From NCBI GenBank assembly GCA_036498565.1, contig DASYFG010000004.1, forward strand, positions 682,001 through 746,000: a stretch of DNA of 64,000 nt, in the 5' to 3' direction. The notes beneath the pieces were generated by a model. It saw nothing but the letters and a program-made list of their open reading frames with translations. It did not search any database and had not been told where the DNA came from. The position numbers were made by a program, and so were the translations under genes. The DNA is from DASYFG01 sp036498565 (lineage in GTDB: Bacteria; Bacillota; Bacilli; Lactobacillales; Lactobacillaceae). This document shows positions 1-8,486 of this stretch, piece by piece. Position 1 is the stretch's first letter, and every line of letters starts with the position of its first letter.

Positions 1-569
1 ACAATCCCCAGCAAAACCGGAATCAAGCCAAAGTAGCCTTTCAAAAACATGTTAAACCCAATCGTCAACAACAAAGTTGCCAACGCCACGAAAAAGACTT
101 TCAAGTCGTAAACGCCATTGACTGTTGTCGCAGATGAGGCCGCCGTTCCTGCCAAACTCAACCCAATCACCATAACAATCGGCCCAACCACTTCGGCTGG
201 GAACAGCTTTTCAATCCAAGCAGTTCCGGCAAACGATACAATCACCGCCACGATCGCATAAACGACCCCAACCGAAATCACGCCTTGCGCAACGGCTGGA
301 TAACCCGCACTTTTCAAAAGCGACGTCATCGGCACGATAAATGCAAAACTTGATCCCATGTACGCCGGAATTTTCCCACGCGTAATCAACAAATGCAAAA
401 GCGTTCCAACTCCGGAACTAAACAACGCCACGCCCGGCGTCAAACCCACCAATAAGGGCACTAAAATTGTCGCCCCAAACATTGAAAACAAGTGTTGCAA
501 CGACAAACCCAACCAAGTAAAGAACGGTGGCTTTTGATCCACATCATAAATCGCATTATTTTGTTGCAT
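1..569 (-). CDS. pyrP: Uracil permease, N-terminal part (runs off the left edge)
   Basis: Seen: an open minus-strand frame starts at ATG 569 behind a strong GGAGGAG site at about 576-582 and continues past base 1. The N-terminus begins MQQNNAIYDVDQKPPFF, followed by LSLQHLFSMFGATILVPLLVG and then GKIPAYMGSSFAFI. Known: this Q-H-x-F-x-M-F-G-A-T-I-L-V-P pattern and the YMGSSFAF segment are typical of the NCS2/UraA nucleobase:cation symporters, integral membrane proteins that import uracil. The upstream PyrR-type attenuator agrees with a pyrimidine role. Inference: uracil rather than xanthine permease. About 190 residues are visible; the C-terminal half is outside the window. Confidence 0.87.
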   Translation of the reverse strand, partial: MQQNNAIYDVDQKPPFFTWLGLSLQHLFSMFGATILVPLLVGLTPGVALFSSGVGTLLHLLITRGKIPAYMGSSFAFIVPMTSLLKSAGYPAVAQGVISVGVVYAIVAVIVSFAGTAWIEKLFPAEVVGPIVMVIGLSLAGTAASSATTVNGVYDLKVFFVALATLLLTIGFNMFLKGYFGLIPVLLGI

Positions 570-586
570 CTTTTTCTCCTCCATAA

Positions 587-700
587 GAAAAACCCGACAG
601 CCAAATGCCGTCGAGTTTTGGTCAGGGTGCACCCAAAAGTGGCGCAAGTCGCCCTTCTAGAATCGTCGCACCTTCCAAGCCTCGCCGGACTTGCTTAAAG
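587..700 (-). promoter_or_regulatory. PyrR-binding attenuator leader of the uracil permease
   Basis: Read on the minus strand, the leader contains AGTCCGGCGAGGCTTGGAAGG (about 671-692), close to the PyrR-binding loop of pyr operons (AGUCC-N-G-N-GAGGCU). It is followed by a terminator hairpin, AACTCGACGGC paired with GCTGTCGGGTT and a T-run (587-620). Established model: PyrR bound to UMP/UTP stabilises the anti-antiterminator so the terminator forms. The permease would be switched off when pyrimidines are plentiful. Confidence 0.78.
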
Positions 701-712
701 GTAATTTTTAAT

Positions 713-741
713 AGTATAGCAAATAATGTTTCGCTTGACAA
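713..741 (-). promoter_or_regulatory. Promoter of the uracil permease leader
   Basis: Minus strand TTGTCA (736-741), 17-nt spacer, TATACT (713-718). It drives the PyrR leader. Its -35 box almost coincides with the -35 box of the divergent promoter for the FAD oxidase. Confidence 0.65.
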
Positions 742-763
742 TTTAGGTTTTCATTTCTAAAAT
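735..763 (+). promoter_or_regulatory. Promoter of the FAD-linked oxidase gene
   Basis: Plus strand TTGACA (735-740), 17-nt spacer, TAAAAT (758-763). The expected transcription start is near 770. That leaves only about 10 nt before ATG 781 but about 26 nt before the in-frame ATG 796. Confidence 0.55.
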
Positions 764-780
764 GAAATAAAAATTAGAAA

Positions 781-2132
781 ATGACAAAAGGTTTCATGTT
801 TGATATTTCCCCAACTTCTCGCTCCCAAATTCAAATCGAATTGCAGCAAACGATTCACGACGGTCGCATTGACACAAGCGCCCCAGACGTTACCGCGGTG
901 ATTTATGCGCAATCCGTTGCCGATGTGCAGGCCGTTTTAGCTGTCGCACGCCGCTATCGTTTGCCCGTTGTCCCGCAAGGTGCCGCCACGTCGTTGAGCG
1001 GCTCTTCGACGCCTTTGCCCAATGCGCTCGTTCTTTCTTTTAAAGAAATGAATGCGATTTTGGCAATCAATCCAGCTGATCAAATCGCCGTGGTTCAACC
1101 CGGCGTGATTAACGGCGATCTAGACAAAGCGGCGCGCGCCGTTGGCTATTTTTACGCGCCAGATCCTGGCTCAAAATTATTATCGAGCATCGGTGGAAAC
1201 GTCGCCACCAATGCCGGCGGCATGGCCTCGCTTAAATACGGCACCACTAAACAAGCCGTGCTTGGCTTAACCGTGGTATTAGCCGACGGACGCGTCTTAA
1301 AAACCGGTGGTCACACGCTCAAAAATGCCGCCACTTATCAATTAACCGATTTGTTCATCGGCTCGGAAGGCACATTAGGTATTATCGTGGAAATCACAGT
1401 GCGCCTGCTCCCGATTCCTTTAGCCAAACCACTAACTGGGGTAGCGACCTTTCAAACTTTGGCCCAACTTGGCAAAGCTGTGCAAGCATTACAAGCCAGC
1501 GGCGTTTATCCTAGCATGTTAGAAGCCATGAATGCACAGTCGATCACGGCGCTTAGTGCGTATGTCCACCATGATTTTGACGGCGCGCAAGCGGCACTGA
1601 TTTTCCAACTCGACACGCCGACCGATGCAGCTTTAGCCACCGTTCAACAAGTGCTTGCTGAATATCAGGCTGAAAATGTCGTCATCACTGACGATGAGCA
1701 GCGCACCGCGGAATTGATTAAAATCCGTCAAGACATGTACGCTGCCGACGTAGCTTACGGCAACATTATTGTCGAAGATATCGCTGTGCCACTTTCGCAG
1801 CTAGCGGCCTATTTAACGTTTGTTGATGAATTGAGTCAAACGTATGATCAACCGATTTTTATTGTGGGGCACGCAGGCGACGGCAACATTCATCCTGATT
1901 TGGTGTACGACAAGGATTTGAGCGAACCAACCGACAATATGATTGTTGTCGTGCAGAAGTTATTTGCCAAAGCGCTCGAACTCGGTGGCACGATTTCTGC
2001 TGAGCACGGCATTGGTGAATTCAAAAAAGTTGGGTCGTTGAACAACTAGACCCAGTCGCCGATGCGATTCAACATCAACTTAAAGCGACGTTTGATCCCT
2101 ACAACATTTTAAATCCCGGTCGTAAATTATAA
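781..2132 (+). pseudogene. FAD-linked D-lactate/glycolate dehydrogenase-like gene with C-terminal frameshift
   Basis: The continuous frame 781-2049 gives 422 residues. It has a PCMH-type FAD-binding domain (residues about 35-215, with PQGAATSLSGSSTP, IGGNVATNAGGM and GSEGTLGII) and a FAD-oxidase C-terminal domain with GHAGDGNIHPDL and GGTISAEHGIG. This is the GlcD/DLD family, which oxidises 2-hydroxy acids. The frame ends prematurely in VGSLNN. In the next frame the family C-terminus resumes as WVVEQLDPVADAIQ and ends TFDPYNILNPGRKL at 2132. One extra A in the A6 run 2023-2028 would restore a 450-residue protein. So this is either a one-base deletion or a homopolymer sequencing error. ATG 781 has no Shine-Dalgarno; ATG 796, behind AAAAGG at 786-791, is an alternative start. 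Role inferred from family only. Confidence 0.72.
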
Positions 2133-2143
2133 ATTCAGCGCAC

Positions 2144-2176
2144 AAAAAAAGCCCGCCAATTCGGCGCGCTTTTTTC
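2144..2176. terminator. Bidirectional terminator between oxidase and peptide transporter
   Basis: Hairpin AAAAAAGCCCGCC-AATT-GGCGCGCTTTTTT flanked by an A-run and a T-run, lying between two convergent genes. It can serve both strands. Confidence 0.78.
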
Positions 2177-2185
2177 ATTTTAAAA

Positions 2186-3640
2186 TTAGTTAACACCACG
2201 CATCATGCTGTGGATCCAGCGTGACATGAACCAGATAACCAAGCCCAATGCCAACACAATCAATCCAAACCATGTGAAGTAAGCAACTTCAGTTTTTGGT
2301 GTGTACAAACCAACCACTTGCGCGTTCAAAGCTGAACCCGCGGCTGACGCCAAGAACCACATTCCCATCATTTGTGATGTGAAGGCCTTTGGTGCCAACT
2401 TTGTTGTGACTGACAAACCGATTGGTGAAATCAACATTTCACCAACGATGATCAACGCCCATGAGCCGACCAACCAGAATGGTCCAACTTTGACATCGGT
2501 ACCAAACAATGTGCCTGGCAAAGCCATCAACAAGAATGATAACGCTGTAAAGCCAAGTCCCAAAGCAAACTTCTTTGGTGAGCTAGGTTGCTTTGAACCT
2601 AACTTTGTCCACAACCAAGCAAACAATGGCACATACAACATGATGAACAACGGGTTAAATGATTGGAACCAAGCTGGCGCAAACCAACTTGGGTAGTTCA
2701 CACGGTCAGCGGCAAAGGTCGCCAACACGATTGAACCTTGTTCTTCCAAAGCCCAGAACAACACCGCTGCAATGAACAGTGGCACGTAAGCCATCAAACG
2801 TGACTTTTCGACACGGTCTGTTTTTGGACTACGGTACATGCTAACAAAGTAGTAAATTGGCAACGCAACGGCTACAACGGTCAACACGTTAATCAAGTTT
2901 GGTAATGTCAAAGCTGATGCTGTGTACAAACCACCCAAAACAATGATGATGGCTGCGATAATCAAAGCCAAGCGGCCAACCAAACGACGACGTTCTTCTG
3001 GCAACAATGGGTTAACTGGGTGCAAAGCACTTTCAGGCAAGTACTTGCGTCCTGTGTAAACATATTGCACCAAACCAAGGAACATCCCGATGGCAGCTAA
3101 TGAGAACCCAACGTGGTAATTCCATTGTTCAGATACCCAACCGACCAACAAAGGCGCGATGAACGCACCCAAGTTGATACCGAAGACGAAGATTGAGAAT
3201 CCTGCGTCACGCTTAGGGTCTTCTTCGGCATACAAGCTACCAACCAATGACGATACGTTTGGCTTCAACAAACCGGTTCCGGCAATGATTAAGATGATTG
3301 ATGAGAACAAGCCCGCTGCACCGACTGGCAAAGCCAATGCGATGTGTCCGAACATGATCAAAATACCACCCCAAAGCACTGTTTTACGAGCACCCAATAG
3401 TCGATCCGCAATGAATCCCCCAACCATACCTGTCAAATAAACCATTGACGTGTAGATTGCGAAGATTGAGGCTGCTGTTGCCTTATCAAAGTGTAATTGA
3501 CCTTGCTTGATCATTTCCCACATGTAGTACAACAAAATTGCGCGCATGCCGTAGTAACTGAATCGTTCCCACATTTCTGTGAAGAACAAAGTGACTAAGC
3601 CACGCGGTTGGTTCAAAAAAGTTTTCTCGTTTTGAGCCAT
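2186..3640 (-). CDS. dtpT: Proton-coupled di/tripeptide symporter (POT/PTR2 family)
   Basis: 484 residues with about 12-14 hydrophobic segments. The N-terminus reads GLVTLFFTEMWERFSYYGMR, the family hallmark containing the E-x-x-E-R-F proton-coupling motif. GGFIADRLLGARKTV follows near residue 75, then LNLGAFIAPLLVGWV-type helices. Known: POT transporters import di- and tripeptides with protons, which is important for amino-acid auxotrophic lactic acid bacteria. Length and motifs match DtpT. The start ATG 3640 follows AAAAAGGATGG. It has its own promoter and is transcribed alone, converging with the oxidase gene. Confidence 0.9.
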   Translation of the reverse strand: MAQNEKTFLNQPRGLVTLFFTEMWERFSYYGMRAILLYYMWEMIKQGQLHFDKATAASIFAIYTSMVYLTGMVGGFIADRLLGARKTVLWGGILIMFGHIALALPVGAAGLFSSIILIIAGTGLLKPNVSSLVGSLYAEEDPKRDAGFSIFVFGINLGAFIAPLLVGWVSEQWNYHVGFSLAAIGMFLGLVQYVYTGRKYLPESALHPVNPLLPEERRRLVGRLALIIAAIIIVLGGLYTASALTLPNLINVLTVVAVALPIYYFVSMYRSPKTDRVEKSRLMAYVPLFIAAVLFWALEEQGSIVLATFAADRVNYPSWFAPAWFQSFNPLFIMLYVPLFAWLWTKLGSKQPSSPKKFALGLGFTALSFLLMALPGTLFGTDVKVGPFWLVGSWALIIVGEMLISPIGLSVTTKLAPKAFTSQMMGMWFLASAAGSALNAQVVGLYTPKTEVAYFTWFGLIVLALGLVIWFMSRWIHSMMRGVN

Positions 3641-3705
3641 TTTTCCATCCTTTTTGTAAGTAAGATTATTTTCTCATGAATATTCTCTGAAAAAACACAA
3701 GTTCT

Positions 3706-3734
3706 ATTCTACAAGTCTTTGAAAGCGATGTCAA
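3706..3734 (-). promoter_or_regulatory. Promoter of dtpT
   Basis: Minus strand TTGACA (3729-3734), 17-nt spacer, TAGAAT (3706-3711), about 65 nt upstream of the dtpT start. Confidence 0.68.
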
Positions 3735-3795
3735 TTTTGTTCACATTAAAATTTACTTTTTGTTAAGAAATCTATCACAACTTCCACAGACACGC

Positions 3796-3824
3796 AAAAA
3801 GCACTCAGCAAGTGAGTGCTTTTT
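3796..3824 (-). terminator. Terminator of argS
   Basis: Perfect hairpin AAAAAGCACTCA-GCAAG-TGAGTGCTTTTT directly after the argS stop codon. The flanking A/T runs allow use in both directions. Confidence 0.83.
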
Positions 3825-3828
3825 ATGT

Positions 3829-5523
3829 TTACATTTCTTCTGGTGCTTGAACACCTAACAAAGCCAAGCTTTCGGCAAGGACAATTGTCACAGCTTTGAC
3901 CAAAGCCAAACGGCTGTTACGTTGGTCATCGTCCGTCAAAATCTTTGAGTTGGCGTAGTATTTGTTAAAGGCCCGTGCCAAACGTAACGCGTACTTCGCA
4001 ATTAAACTCGTGTCGCGCTTGTCCCAAGCGCTGCGGACCACTTCAGGGAAGTTTTTCAACAAGGTTGTCGTATCCCAAGTCGCATCATCAGCCAATCGCA
4101 AATCCGTAAAGTCCACGGCGCCGGCCTTGCGCAAAATTGAGTTGGCACGCGCGATCGTGTATTGCACGTAGGGACCCGTGTCCCCTTCAAACTTCACGGC
4201 GTTTTCTGGTGTAAAGTCAATGAAGTTCTTCCGGTCGTTCATCAAATCATTGAACACGACGGCACCGGCACCCACTTGTTCGGCAACGATTTCTTTGTTT
4301 GGCAAATCAGGATTCTTTTCAGAAATCTGCGCCAAAGCCGCGTCATAAGCCATGTTCAACACTTCAACCAACGTCACGACGTTGCCCTTACGCGTTGACA
4401 TTTTTTCACCGTTAATTGTAATCAAACCGTAACTGATATGCTCGATGTCGTCGGCCCAAGCGTGATCAGCCAACTTCAAAATCGCCTTCAATTGGCGGAA
4501 ATGTTCCGTTTGTTCGGCCCCAACGACATACAATGATTTGGCAAAGTCGTAGTTTTCCTGACGGAATTCAGCCGCTGCCAAATCACGTGTCATGTACAAA
4601 GTCGCCCCGTCCGTCCGCTTAATCATCGCAATCGGCAAATTCGCATCCGGCAACAAAGCTGGCAAATCAACGATTTGAGCGCCTTGTGATTCGACCAACA
4701 AATTTTTGTCAGTCAATTCAGCGACGATTGGATCCATTTTGTCGTTAAAGAATGCTTCCCCGTTCATTGAGTCAAACGTGATGTGCAAACGATCGTAAAC
4801 TTCTTGGAATTCGCCCAAACTTTCCGCGCGGATGGTTTGCCACATGCTTTGCGCTTCGGCATCGCCATCTTCCAACTTTTTAAACCACGCCCGGCCTTCA
4901 TTGGCGACGGCGTCATCTTCTTTGGCAGCGGCGTTAATCCGCACATAAAGTTGCACCAATTCAGACACACTGTACTCTTCAATTGGCTTGTCGCCCCACT
5001 TTTTATAAGCGGCAATCATCAAACCAAATTGCGTGCCCCAATCACCCAAATGGTTGATTTTCACAGGATTGTACCCGTTTTTCTTCAAAACATTGGCAAA
5101 CGCATTTCCGATCACGGTTGAACGCAAGTGCCCAAAACTCATTGGTTTTGCGATGTTTGGTGATGACATATCAATCGTCACATTCGCACCAGCGCCGTCG
5201 TTGTTTTGACCGTAGTCAGCGCCTTGCGCCAAAATATCTGCCAAAACCGCGTTCGTCGTGGCGTTTTTGTCAAAGAAAAAGTTGATGTATGGCCCAGTTG
5301 CCACAACTTTTTCAAAACCAGTTTGATCGATTTGTTCGACTAAGTTTGCGGCAATTTGTTGCGGTGCTTGGCGCAATGCTTTGGCCAAAGTGAACACGGG
5401 AAAAGCCGCGTCGCCCAAGTCAGCTGACTTAGGTGTTTCCAATTTGTCAGCAATTTCTTCTTTTGTCAAATGTTCGTTCAACACGCCGTACAGCGCGTCA
5501 ATAAGTTGTGTTTGTTCAGACAT
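3829..5523 (-). CDS. argS: Arginyl-tRNA synthetase
   Basis: 564 residues from ATG 5523, chosen because AAAGGA lies 8 nt upstream; a longer frame to 5556 has no ribosome site. Class I aminoacyl-tRNA synthetase: an N-terminal tRNA-recognition domain, then SSPNIAKPMSFGHLRSTVIGN, which contains the HIGH-type signature (FGHLRS), and KMSTRKGNVVTL, the KMSKS-type signature, in the second half. An anticodon-binding DALR domain follows, ending LLGVQAPEEM. It charges tRNA-Arg with arginine in the cytoplasm. It is preceded by an arginine-type T-box leader, so expression should rise when uncharged tRNA-Arg accumulates. It lies downstream of murE and a small gene on the same strand with no separate promoter that I can recognise. 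Confidence 0.96.
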   Translation of the reverse strand: MSEQTQLIDALYGVLNEHLTKEEIADKLETPKSADLGDAAFPVFTLAKALRQAPQQIAANLVEQIDQTGFEKVVATGPYINFFFDKNATTNAVLADILAQGADYGQNNDGAGANVTIDMSSPNIAKPMSFGHLRSTVIGNAFANVLKKNGYNPVKINHLGDWGTQFGLMIAAYKKWGDKPIEEYSVSELVQLYVRINAAAKEDDAVANEGRAWFKKLEDGDAEAQSMWQTIRAESLGEFQEVYDRLHITFDSMNGEAFFNDKMDPIVAELTDKNLLVESQGAQIVDLPALLPDANLPIAMIKRTDGATLYMTRDLAAAEFRQENYDFAKSLYVVGAEQTEHFRQLKAILKLADHAWADDIEHISYGLITINGEKMSTRKGNVVTLVEVLNMAYDAALAQISEKNPDLPNKEIVAEQVGAGAVVFNDLMNDRKNFIDFTPENAVKFEGDTGPYVQYTIARANSILRKAGAVDFTDLRLADDATWDTTTLLKNFPEVVRSAWDKRDTSLIAKYALRLARAFNKYYANSKILTDDDQRNSRLALVKAVTIVLAESLALLGVQAPEEM

Positions 5524-5766
5524 AATAAATTCCTTTCTGTATAAAAAAGACGGCACGTCCCCTGTAAAAATACAAGAGACGAGCCGTCAGCCCGCGGTAC
5601 CACTCTAATTGAGATGTGTTGCAACCTAGCTTTGCGCTTAGTTACGACATTCAAAATCCGCTCATAAATCTTCAATTTTACACTATTTGCGCGCCAGTAA
5701 TTAGATTGCATCCGGCTTCCATCGTCCCGAATTTGCTAGGCCAATCGCCCTTACTTTCCTCAAATA
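5524..5766 (-). promoter_or_regulatory. T-box leader of argS
   Basis: Minus strand: the conserved T-box AGAGTGGTACCGCGG lies at 5592-5606, preceded by a structured region starting GAGGAAAGTAAGG (stem I, K-turn/loop-E-like). It is followed by a terminator hairpin GACGGCTCGTCTC paired with GGGACGTGCCGTC and a T-run (5543-5588). Known: T-box RNAs bind uncharged tRNA through a specifier codon and through the T-box sequence, opening the terminator. The Arg codon CGC occurs in the 3' side of stem I (GGCGCGCAAAT), but I could not fix the specifier loop with certainty. Confidence 0.88.
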
Positions 5767-6033
5767 TTAATCTTCTTTGTCAGCCTTTTTAGCAGGTGCT
5801 GGCGCGGCGTAAATCACTTCCACTGCGTCCATGCGCACCACGGCGCGGTGGTTCATTTCGTTCACCACCGGTTGGTCAGCCGGATCATTTTCCGTGATGA
5901 CCACCAACAAAGCATTTTCATAAATTTTTTCAACTTCACCAGTGAATGGCTTTTCCAAGTTGCCGTAAGCCGGCGCCACAAGCACATCCCCGATGTTAAA
6001 TCCTGAGTTGTTTTCAACTTCTTCTACGGCCAT
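5767..6033 (-). CDS. Small acidic protein, possibly DUF2187/YkvS-like
   Basis: 88 residues. The start ATG 6033 follows GGAGG. A compact core (residues about 12-75) reads FNIGDVLVAPAYGNLEKPFTGEVEKI, then NHRAVVRMDAVEVI, and ends in a charged alanine/lysine tail. The pattern 'G-D-hydrophobic, FTG-hydrophobic-VEK, ENAxxV' resembles the small KOW-like DUF2187 proteins of Firmicutes, but the match is from memory and weak. It is 38 nt downstream of murE and directly abuts the argS T-box, so it is likely cotranscribed with murE. No signal peptide or membrane segment. Function unknown. Confidence 0.55.
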   Translation of the reverse strand: MAVEEVENNSGFNIGDVLVAPAYGNLEKPFTGEVEKIYENALLVVITENDPADQPVVNEMNHRAVVRMDAVEVIYAAPAPAKKADKED

Positions 6034-6071
6034 AAAAAACCTCCATTAAGCTTGATAATTATACCAACAAA

Positions 6072-7562
6072 CTACGCTTTTTTCAAGCGTTCTGCAACGT
6101 TTTTTACAGCAGCAAAATCACCGATGTAGTGCGTGTCCACACCGTCAATTTTTTGGTATGGATCCTCGCCTTTGCCCGCCACGACAACAATGTCTTGTTC
6201 ACCCGCTGCCAAAATCGCCTGCTCAATCGCCGCCAAGCGATCCATTTCAAAATGAACGCTCAACGCGTCGTTGGTAATATGCGCCGCGATTTCATCAGCA
6301 ATGGTGCGCGGTTGTTCAAATTGCGGGTCATCTGCCGTCAAATAAACGACATCGGCCAACTCACTCAACACGCGCCCAAAATCCGCGCGGCGACTTTCGG
6401 CTTTGTTACCCGGCGCACCAACGACTACCAACACACGACCAGCTGGATATTGCTTTTGGGCAAAGCTCAACAGCGCTTGCATCGACGCATAATTATGCGC
6501 GTAATCCACGAATGCCACGCCGTGTTTGCCCAAATCAACGGTCAACATACGCCCAGGAATGGCGACTTGGGCCAAACCAGCTTGCCGACTTGCCAAATTC
6601 GCGCCCGCTAAACCAGCCACAATCAAGCTCGCCAGCGCGTTGCTTTCATTGAAATCGCCCGGCACATTCAAACGATACGTGCCATTCACGTCAATGCGCG
6701 TCGTTTCGCCACGCACAACAAATTCACTCGCCAACACATCGCCACCCAGCGACGCATAACTAAACGGCGCGTTCAAACCATAAACAAAAATCGCGTCGTC
6801 GGCATGCGTAAGGCGCGCATGCGCTAAAATCACGTCAAATTGGTCAGCATCGGCGTTAATCACCACTTTTTCACTGTGATCAAACAACATCAATTTGTGG
6901 CGTAAATAATCTTCAAAATCCGGATGCTCACTTGGCCCAATGTGATCAGGCGAAATGTTCAAAAACACGCCCACCTGAAAATCCAAGCCATAAACACGCT
7001 GCTTCAAATACGCTTGCGAGCTGACTTCCATGACCAAATGCGTCATGCCATTGTCCACCGCACGGCGCATGTCTTTGAATAATTCGTAACTTTCCGGCGT
7101 CGTCAAATCGGACTTTTTCTTGTCTGCTGGCCTTGGTCCGGTCACCCGATCAACCGTTGAAAACAGCGCCGTGCGGTTATTCGTGGCGCGTTTTAACATT
7201 TCGTAGACAAAATAAGCACCGGTTGTTTTGCCTTTGGTACCAGTAATCCCGGCGATCCACAGCGCTTTTTGCGGGTAATCAAAAAACAATTGCGCTAAGA
7301 CCGACAGCGCTTTTTGACTATCGCGCACCACCCACTGCGGCACGTCAACGGCTAACGGCGTTTCCGTCACAACGCCCGTTACGCCAACCACATTTGCCAA
7401 ATATTCCGCTTTAAAATTGCCTTTCACGACAAATAACGTGTTGTTTTCAACCCGGCGCGTATCATAATGTAAAAAATCAAACGCCGTCACCGCCGTTTGT
7501 GGCGCGCGCACCAACAAGTCGTGCGCCCGTAAACTATTTTCAATATCCGTCACTTTTAGCAT
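6072..7562 (-). CDS. murE: UDP-MurNAc-tripeptide synthetase (L-lysine-type MurE ligase)
   Basis: 496 residues from ATG 7562. Mur ligase with an N-terminal UMAG-binding domain, a central ATPase domain with GITGTKGKTTGAYFVYEML (P-loop, residue about 110), and a C-terminal ligase domain. Adds the third amino acid to UDP-MurNAc-L-Ala-D-Glu in the cytoplasm. The meso-diaminopimelate-specific DNPR motif is replaced by DDPQ (LTADDPQFEQPRT), so L-lysine is the likely substrate, as in most lactic acid bacteria. A TATAAT box (7569-7574) sits exactly 6 nt before ATG 7562 with no Shine-Dalgarno, which suggests a leaderless transcript. TTG 7577 is an alternative start but would lie inside the -10 box. Confidence 0.92.
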   Translation of the reverse strand: MLKVTDIENSLRAHDLLVRAPQTAVTAFDFLHYDTRRVENNTLFVVKGNFKAEYLANVVGVTGVVTETPLAVDVPQWVVRDSQKALSVLAQLFFDYPQKALWIAGITGTKGKTTGAYFVYEMLKRATNNRTALFSTVDRVTGPRPADKKKSDLTTPESYELFKDMRRAVDNGMTHLVMEVSSQAYLKQRVYGLDFQVGVFLNISPDHIGPSEHPDFEDYLRHKLMLFDHSEKVVINADADQFDVILAHARLTHADDAIFVYGLNAPFSYASLGGDVLASEFVVRGETTRIDVNGTYRLNVPGDFNESNALASLIVAGLAGANLASRQAGLAQVAIPGRMLTVDLGKHGVAFVDYAHNYASMQALLSFAQKQYPAGRVLVVVGAPGNKAESRRADFGRVLSELADVVYLTADDPQFEQPRTIADEIAAHITNDALSVHFEMDRLAAIEQAILAAGEQDIVVVAGKGEDPYQKIDGVDTHYIGDFAAVKNVAERLKKA

Positions 7563-7575
7563 AAATTCATTATAC

Positions 7576-7603
7576 AAAAAAAATCAGCCACTGGCTGATT
7601 TTT
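7576..7603 (-). terminator. Terminator of the beta-glucosidase/ROK kinase operon
   Basis: Minus-strand hairpin AATCAGCC-AGT-GGCTGATT followed by eight T residues. It separates the sugar operon from murE. Confidence 0.8.
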
Positions 7604-7606
7604 CTC

Positions 7607-8485
7607 TTAATCTAACAAAGATTTGGCTAAATAAAAGCCACCAATTACACCCGCGTTATCGCCGTGAGCCACCGACACAATGTAATCTTCAACGGCCGGA
7701 ACCGTCACATAATCGGCGAGTTTGGCCACAAATTTTTCACGGATTAGCGGCAATAACACGCTGCGATGCGGCACGCCACCGCCAAAAATGATTTTTTCAG
7801 GGCGCAAAATCATCGTGTAATTCACCGCCGCTTGCGCCAAATAATCGGCTTCGATGTCCCAAGCTAAATGATCATCCGGCAACTCTTTGGCCGAAATGCC
7901 CCAACGTTCTTCAATCGCCGGACCAGCCGCCACGCCTTCCAAACATTGATTGCCATGATAAACACAGCGCCCAGTGTATGTGTCTTTGGGATGTTGACGA
8001 ACAAAAATATGTCCGGCTTCTGGATGACCAAATCCACTGAGAAGTTCGCCATTTTGAATAATGCCGGCGCCAATGCCCGTGCCAACCGTCAAATACAACG
8101 CATTATCAACTGCTTTGGCGGCACCACTCACAAACTCCGCCCAGCCCGCGCCGTTCACATCGGTAGTCCAAAAGTACGGCACATCACGCCAAGCTTTCAT
8201 CGCCCCGAGAAAATCAAAATTCGTCCAACCCGGTTTAGGTGTTTGCAAGACGTAACCGTAGGTGTCAGATTGTTCATTCACATCAATTGGGCCAAAAGCC
8301 GCGATGCCAATCGCCGCCAAATCGTCATATTGTGCAAACCAATCCTGCACATCTGCCAAAGTTTCTTCGGGTTTGCGCGTGGGAAAACTCTCGCGCGCCA
8401 CCACTTTTTCCGGATTTTTGGCATCGGCTACGGCGACCACGAATTTGGTGCCGCCCGCTTCAATTGCGCCCAATAATTGTGTCAT
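7607..8485 (-). CDS. scrK: ROK-family sugar kinase, fructokinase-type
   Basis: 292 residues. N-terminal ATP-binding motif LLGAIEAGGTKFVVAV, the second phosphate-binding motif LTVGTGIGAGII (about residue 130), and the ROK zinc-site region GHPEAGHIFVRQHP with RCVYHGNQCLEG (His and three Cys). The GxCxxHxxCLEGxAxGPA pattern is that of the ScrK/GmuE fructo(manno)kinases, of similar length. It phosphorylates a free hexose (fructose, mannose or glucose) with ATP. Its ATG lies 1 nt after the stop codon of the GH1 gene, with its GAGGAG site inside the end of that gene, so the two are translationally coupled. Here it may phosphorylate the sugar released by the neighbouring glycosidase. The symbol is by family resemblance. 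Confidence 0.85.
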   Translation of the reverse strand: MTQLLGAIEAGGTKFVVAVADAKNPEKVVARESFPTRKPEETLADVQDWFAQYDDLAAIGIAAFGPIDVNEQSDTYGYVLQTPKPGWTNFDFLGAMKAWRDVPYFWTTDVNGAGWAEFVSGAAKAVDNALYLTVGTGIGAGIIQNGELLSGFGHPEAGHIFVRQHPKDTYTGRCVYHGNQCLEGVAAGPAIEERWGISAKELPDDHLAWDIEADYLAQAAVNYTMILRPEKIIFGGGVPHRSVLLPLIREKFVAKLADYVTVPAVEDYIVSVAHGDNAGVIGGFYLAKSLLD

Positions 8486-8486
8486 G

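Noticed and set aside
2301..2696. 131-residue plus-strand frame inside dtpT (and similar long antisense frames in argS, bglA, glf)
   Set aside because: Shadow of the real gene on the other strand: codon pattern mirrors dtpT, no ribosome site, no domain.
5478..5711. 77-residue minus-strand open frame across the argS leader
   Set aside because: It covers the T-box, its terminator and the argS start; no ribosome site or family features. This is regulatory RNA.
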